Translations under genes and position numbers: made by a program
In this document: positions 59,558 to 64,000 of the stretch, piece by piece
How the letters are laid out: the number at the start of each line of letters is the position of its first letter
How positions within the stretch are numbered: the stretch's first letter is position 1
Notes under the pieces: model-generated
What the model was told of the DNA's origin: nothing
Database searches by the model: none
The model's input: only the letters and a program-made list of their open reading frames with translations
NCBI GenBank assembly: GCA_905182995.1
Contig: CAJJDP010000019.1
Location: 461,600 to 525,599, forward strand
Reading direction: 5' to 3'
Source of the DNA: Paramecium octaurelia
Lineage: Eukaryota; Ciliophora; Oligohymenophorea; Peniculida; Parameciidae
Length of the DNA stretch: 64,000 nucleotides

Positions 59558-62458
59558 TTTTTTTATATTCATTTTTTATATAGTTGTTAAATTGATTGTG
59601 TTTTTAATTCAAATTGACAATGATTTAGAAGGTCATTGCTCATAGAAACTTAGACACCTGTTAATATCTCCTAAGAATTATGCCATTTTGATTTAAAATA
59701 CGTATTTTCTTAAGTTATTTATCAGACAAAAAATACTTTTTAAATCTATAAATATTATTATCCAAAAATAATTATAATAAGTCTAGCATATGACATCCTT
59801 CGTTTAATCAACATTTGCAATATCTGCAAAGCCGAATTTTGAATTTTTGTAGAATTAGATTGAATCTGATTCAGATAATGAAGAATAGAAATAGAGATTA
59901 TAATAAATACATGAAAATTAGAAAGAACACAAAAAATTCAAGAAATTAATAGATATAGATTTGGTGAAAGAAGAATTGAAAAACAGGCCCAATGTTGAAA
60001 TGAAATTAAGCTCTATTTAAAAGAAAAAAATTTCTAAGATTAAAAGTGTCCGTTCTCTAAATGATCTTATTATTCCCACATCTCCAATTTTGATTGATCA
60101 ATTAGGAAACTTGAAGAAAATAAAAGAGATACGTTCGGAAGTGCCTCCAGAGTTGATGGGAAGAATTTACTCAGAACTCAGGTAATTTTTAACAAACAAT
60201 TATGAGATATGAATTTGTGCCAGCCTTAAATCCAGTGTATCGATAGGGAGATTAGAACAAAAGATTTTACATTATACTAGAAGGGAAGGTAGTAGTGATG
60301 AAACCGAAATTAAAGATGGTGGGGTCCAGTAAAATAGAATTTGATGATAATTTGTAATAAAAAAGTCAGGGGAAAAACGATGATGATCCTTTTGGCTTAA
60401 AAGTTCTCTTTCCAGACTACATCATTTTAAAAATCCTATTTTAAGGAGAGTAAGCATATTTGCATAAACTTTAGTTCTTTTGGAGAAGCAGCCATAAAAT
60501 TGGACACTGCAAGATCATCGACTGTGTTTACATTAGAAGATACCCACTTACTCTACTTAAATGAAACTGCTTATCTAGAATATTTAAATCCCTATTTAAG
60601 TATTGCTTTAGATAAAAAAATATAATATTTTGGATAGACTCCACTCTTTCAAAATATCGATCCAGAGGATTATATGGGTATAGTATTGGAGAGCAAATTG
60701 GTCACCATGAAAGCAGGAGAGGTAGTTTATGAAGAAGGGGAGAAAACTAAATACATATACTTTATAATCAGTGGGGAAATTGAGTTGTTGAAATAAGTAA
60801 AAAAGAAGTCAATAATTTTGTCTTCGTATGGGGAATTCCAAAATTTTGGTGAGGTGGAAATCATGATGAAAATTAATAGATACACAAAGGCCAAAGTGAT
60901 TTCACCAAGAGTTAACTGTTATAGGATCAGAAAAAGAATATTTTTTGATAATTTAGGTAGTTATGGAACTTATGAAAATATGAAAAAACATTCAGGTGTT
61001 ATTTACANTTTTTTTATATTCATTTTTTATATAGTTGTTAAATTGATTGTGTTTTTAATTCAAATTGACAATGATTTAGAAGGTCATTGCTCATAGAAAC
61101 TTAGACACCTGTTAATATCTCCTAAGAATTATGCCATTTTGATTTAAAATACGTATTTTCTTAAGTTATTTATCAGACAAAAAATACTTTTTAAATCTAT
61201 AAATATTATTATCCAAAAATAATTATAATAAGTCTAGCATATGACATCCTTCGTTTAATCAACATTTGCAATATCTGCAAAGCCGAATTTTGAATTTTTG
61301 TAGAATTAGATTGAATCTGATTCAGATAATGAAGAATAGAAATAGAGATTATAATAAATACATGAAAATTAGAAAGAACACAAAAAATTCAAGAAATTAA
61401 TAGATATAGATTTGGTGAAAGAAGAATTGAAAAACAGGCCCAATGTTGAAATGAAATTAAGCTCTATTTAAAAGAAAAAAATTTCTAAGATTAAAAGTGT
61501 CCGTTCTCTAAATGATCTTATTATTCCCACATCTCCAATTTTGATTGATCAATTAGGAAACTTGAAGAAAATAAAAGAGATACGTTCGGAAGTGCCTCCA
61601 GAGTTGATGGGAAGAATTTACTCAGAACTCAGGTAATTTTTAACAAACAATTATGAGATATGAATTTGTGCCAGCCTTAAATCCAGTGTATCGATAGGGA
61701 GATTAGAACAAAAGATTTTACATTATACTAGAAGGGAAGGTAGTAGTGATGAAACCGAAATTAAAGATGGTGGGGTCCAGTAAAATAGAATTTGATGATA
61801 ATTTGTAATAAAAAAGTCAGGGGAAAAACGATGATGATCCTTTTGGCTTAAAAGTTCTCTTTCCAGACTACATCATTTTAAAAATCCTATTTTAAGGAGA
61901 GTAAGCATATTTGCATAAACTTTAGTTCTTTTGGAGAAGCAGCCATAAAATTGGACACTGCAAGATCATCGACTGTGTTTACATTAGAAGATACCCACTT
62001 ACTCTACTTAAATGAAACTGCTTATCTAGAATATTTAAATCCCTATTTAAGTATTGCTTTAGATAAAAAAATATAATATTTTGGATAGACTCCACTCTTT
62101 CAAAATATCGATCCAGAGGATTATATGGGTATAGTATTGGAGAGCAAATTGGTCACCATGAAAGCAGGAGAGGTAGTTTATGAAGAAGGGGAGAAAACTA
62201 AATACATATACTTTATAATCAGTGGGGAAATTGAGTTGTTGAAATAAGTAAAAAAGAAGTCAATAATTTTGTCTTCGTATGGGGAATTCCAAAATTTTGG
62301 TGAGGTGGAAATCATGATGAAAATTAATAGATACACAAAGGCCAAAGTGATTTCACCAAGAGTTAACTGTTATAGGATCAGAAAAAGAATATTTTTTGAT
62401 AATTTAGGTAGTTATGGAACTTATGAAAATATGAAAAAACATTCAGGTGTTATTTACA
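59558..62458. repeat. Direct duplication around N at 61008 (likely assembly overlap)
   Basis: Bases 59558-61007 (1450 nt) recur as 61009-62458 at a constant offset of 1451. Again the second contig starts at the T-run ending a 5S gene. The copies agree wherever compared. Confidence 0.9.
59790..61007 (+). CDS. Truncated first copy of the cNMP-binding protein gene
   Basis: Same sequence as the first two thirds of the gene at 61241, including its first two introns, cut by the N at 61008 within the second cNMP domain. Assembly redundancy. Confidence 0.85.
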
Positions 62459-63355
62459 AACATTGGTAATTGATTTGTAATGCTTTTTAAAAATCAATTA
62501 ATCCAAGAGATGAAGTACAATACAATTAATATTCATTAGGTTTATGAAGCTGCTTAAGATGATAATGCAAATAAACCTAATTTACTTGCAAAATCCATTT
62601 TAAATAAGAAGCTGATAGAGTCTCAAGGTTAGAAATTAAGTCAAATCAAAATATTTTAGAATCTGACTGATTCGAATTTAAAGGATTTAAAAAATTCTAA
62701 TAATGATAGTCATAATCTTCTATAAAGAGTGTATAGTAATACACTCCAACAATATTAAGCTAAATTATTAAAGAAACCTTAAATGGCTATTTGTGATTAG
62801 GACTCCTAATGCATAAGAAATCAAAATCAAAATATCTAACCAACAAATACAAGTATTAACTATGACAACAATTCGACTACAAGTCCTTTAAATGAAAATA
62901 GTGTTGATCTTAAATTAAGCTCGAATAGATCATCTGTCATTATAAAAAGGGAGAGTTAGTAAAAGATTACTCTTCCATCTCTTCATCCTTCCTTACATCT
63001 AGTAGGACCTTAACCTTAATCTCTAAACACAGTTTTAGAATCTATAAGTAAATTGCCTCGAGTTCCAAAGGACAATTTAGTGTTATCATTGATGTATTAA
63101 TAAGCCTACAAAGCTGAGAATCCAGCTAAAAAGGCTAAAGAAATTTAGCAAGTGATTTAAGCATCGTATAGAAATGTATAAAATCGATTTTAACCTAAAT
63201 AACATCATTTAACAGAAATTCAACCATCATCAAACGAGCATAGAATAAAAAAGAACTTATAAATATCAGGACTGTTGAGTATGAGATCACAAAAGAAATA
63301 GTATTTAAATTTTGTACATCCAAAAAGAATAGTCGGAGGAAATCAAATCAATTGA
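61241..63355 (+). CDS. Protein with two cyclic-nucleotide-binding domains
   Basis: ATG 61241, three 25-nt introns (starting GTAATTTTTAACAAACAATT, GTAAGCATATTTGCATAAAC and GTACAATACAATTAATATTC), TGA 63353-63355; 679 residues (sum divisible by three). A charged N-terminus is followed by cNBD1, whose phosphate-binding cassette is GDSFGEAAIKLDTARSSTVF near residue 211 with the Glu and Arg expected of a functional site. cNBD2 has NFGEVEIMMKINRYTKAKV near residue 335, also with Glu and Arg. No kinase, channel or PKA-R docking motif is seen. The last 300 residues are Asn/Gln/Ser-rich. Ciliate proteins of this type are often ciliary; a cAMP/cGMP effector role is inferred. Confidence 0.85.
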
Positions 63356-63501
63356 TGATAATTATGAATATAATCAAATTAGTTATCAATAAATTTATAA
63401 TATAAGAGGTTATTCTCACCTAAATAATAGATAAATCAAATGGCAACCCTTAGTCTTTTAAACGATTTAAAATCGTATTATTTACCACGATTGAATCGAT
63501 A

Positions 63502-63831
63502 ATGCTATACAGTTTGCTATTAAGGTAATTTTAAGAAGAAGAATTTAAAACTTATTTTGAAGTGTCTATTGATGTTTATTGTAAGAAGTAAATTTGATTA
63601 AATTCTAGTTAATTAGGAATAATAGAAAATAAATGTGCAAATTCAATAAAGTTAAAACTAGACTTCAATTTAATCAAAGCAGTAAACCCAAAATGGATAT
63701 ATAAAAAATTTGGTAAAACTCTTCTTATAAAATATTCTAATAGTAATATAATTCGATTAAAATGGTGCTATTTACTGTTGCTTATTCTCCTTAATATGAG
63801 AATTCCTTCTATTTAAATTTTAAAAACTTGA
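63502..63831 (+). CDS. Possible small gene, unrecognised
   Basis: ATG 63502, a 21-nt intron (63588-63608), TGA 63829-63831; 102 residues. The centre (FQEEEFKTYFEVSIDVYCKN, then WIYKKFGKTLLIKYSNSN) looks coding; the last 30 residues less so. The start may lie upstream (ATG at about 63440 in another frame). From about 63890 to the right edge another open frame begins and may be a further gene; it is too short to call. Confidence 0.4.
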
Positions 63832-64000
63832 TAAAAATTACTTATTATTCTAATTGATATCTCTTTATATATTAACAATTTTATTTAATAATGTACATTT
63901 ATATCTGATATCATTCCATTAAAACCCAAATTACGAAAGAAGAAATTAGAAAGCCTGCTAATGGAGGAGATTATTCACATTTTCTACATTCATTTTCAAC

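Overview
The window is ciliate nuclear DNA, almost certainly macronuclear sequence from a Paramecium. Reading frames run through TAA and TAG (both Gln) and end only at TGA. Introns are tiny (about 21-33 nt, typically GTA...TAG), the DNA is very AT-rich, and genes are packed with gaps from 23 bp upward. TGA is the only stop and the DNA is AT-rich, so open frames of 100 codons arise by chance. I therefore called genes on domain recognition, restoration of frame by short introns, and exon sums divisible by three.

Layout. 1-3686 (+): 3' end of an unknown gene, then a K+ channel with a cyclic-nucleotide-binding-like tail. 3756-5365 (-): unknown protein. 5471-7693 (+): P-loop protein. 7.7-9.05 kb: two weak calls. 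9121-10001 (+): unknown small protein, convergent with a TTLL3-type tubulin glycylase (10034-12230, -). 12422-13823 (-): F1-ATPase-alpha-like protein without a P-loop. 14317-24016 (+): giant Cys-rich, polytopic surface protein, followed by a tiny Lys-rich ORF. 24289-25764 (-): vacuolar sorting receptor; then a single-pass membrane protein and ribosomal protein eL42 (+). 28711-40000: an unbroken run of minus-strand genes (cold-shock-domain protein, RRM protein, CTD-type phosphatase, MORN protein, USP-like pseudo-protease, SelW-like protein with coiled coil, two-TM protein). 40390-43788 (+): MFS transporter and three-repeat MYB. 44898-45192 (+): small Ser-rich protein. 47636-50640 (-): RING protein and PRP19, divergent from MCTS1 (+). 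Then eL31 (-), an unknown gene (+), CDC16/APC6 (-), NOPCHAP1-like (+), a 5S rRNA gene, a MaoC-type hydratase (-), a second 5S gene, and a two-domain cyclic-nucleotide-binding protein (+).

Assembly. There are four single N characters (26152, 46660, 57871, 61008). At each, 1.3-1.5 kb before the N is repeated, apparently without change, after it. This is the pattern of overlapping contigs laid end to end without merging, so about 5.6 kb of the window is probably counted twice and several genes appear as an extra full or truncated copy. Two of the four second contigs begin at the T-run that ends a 5S rRNA gene.

How the genes relate: no operons or metabolic clusters are evident. The content is housekeeping (translation, splicing, anaphase-promoting complex, snoRNP assembly), ciliary or microtubule modification, and signalling or membrane proteins. 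The most interesting proteins are two apparent pseudoenzymes (the P-loop-less F1-alpha-like protein and the USP-like protein lacking catalytic Cys and His), the giant surface protein, and a SelW-like redox fold joined to a Glu/Gln-rich coiled coil.
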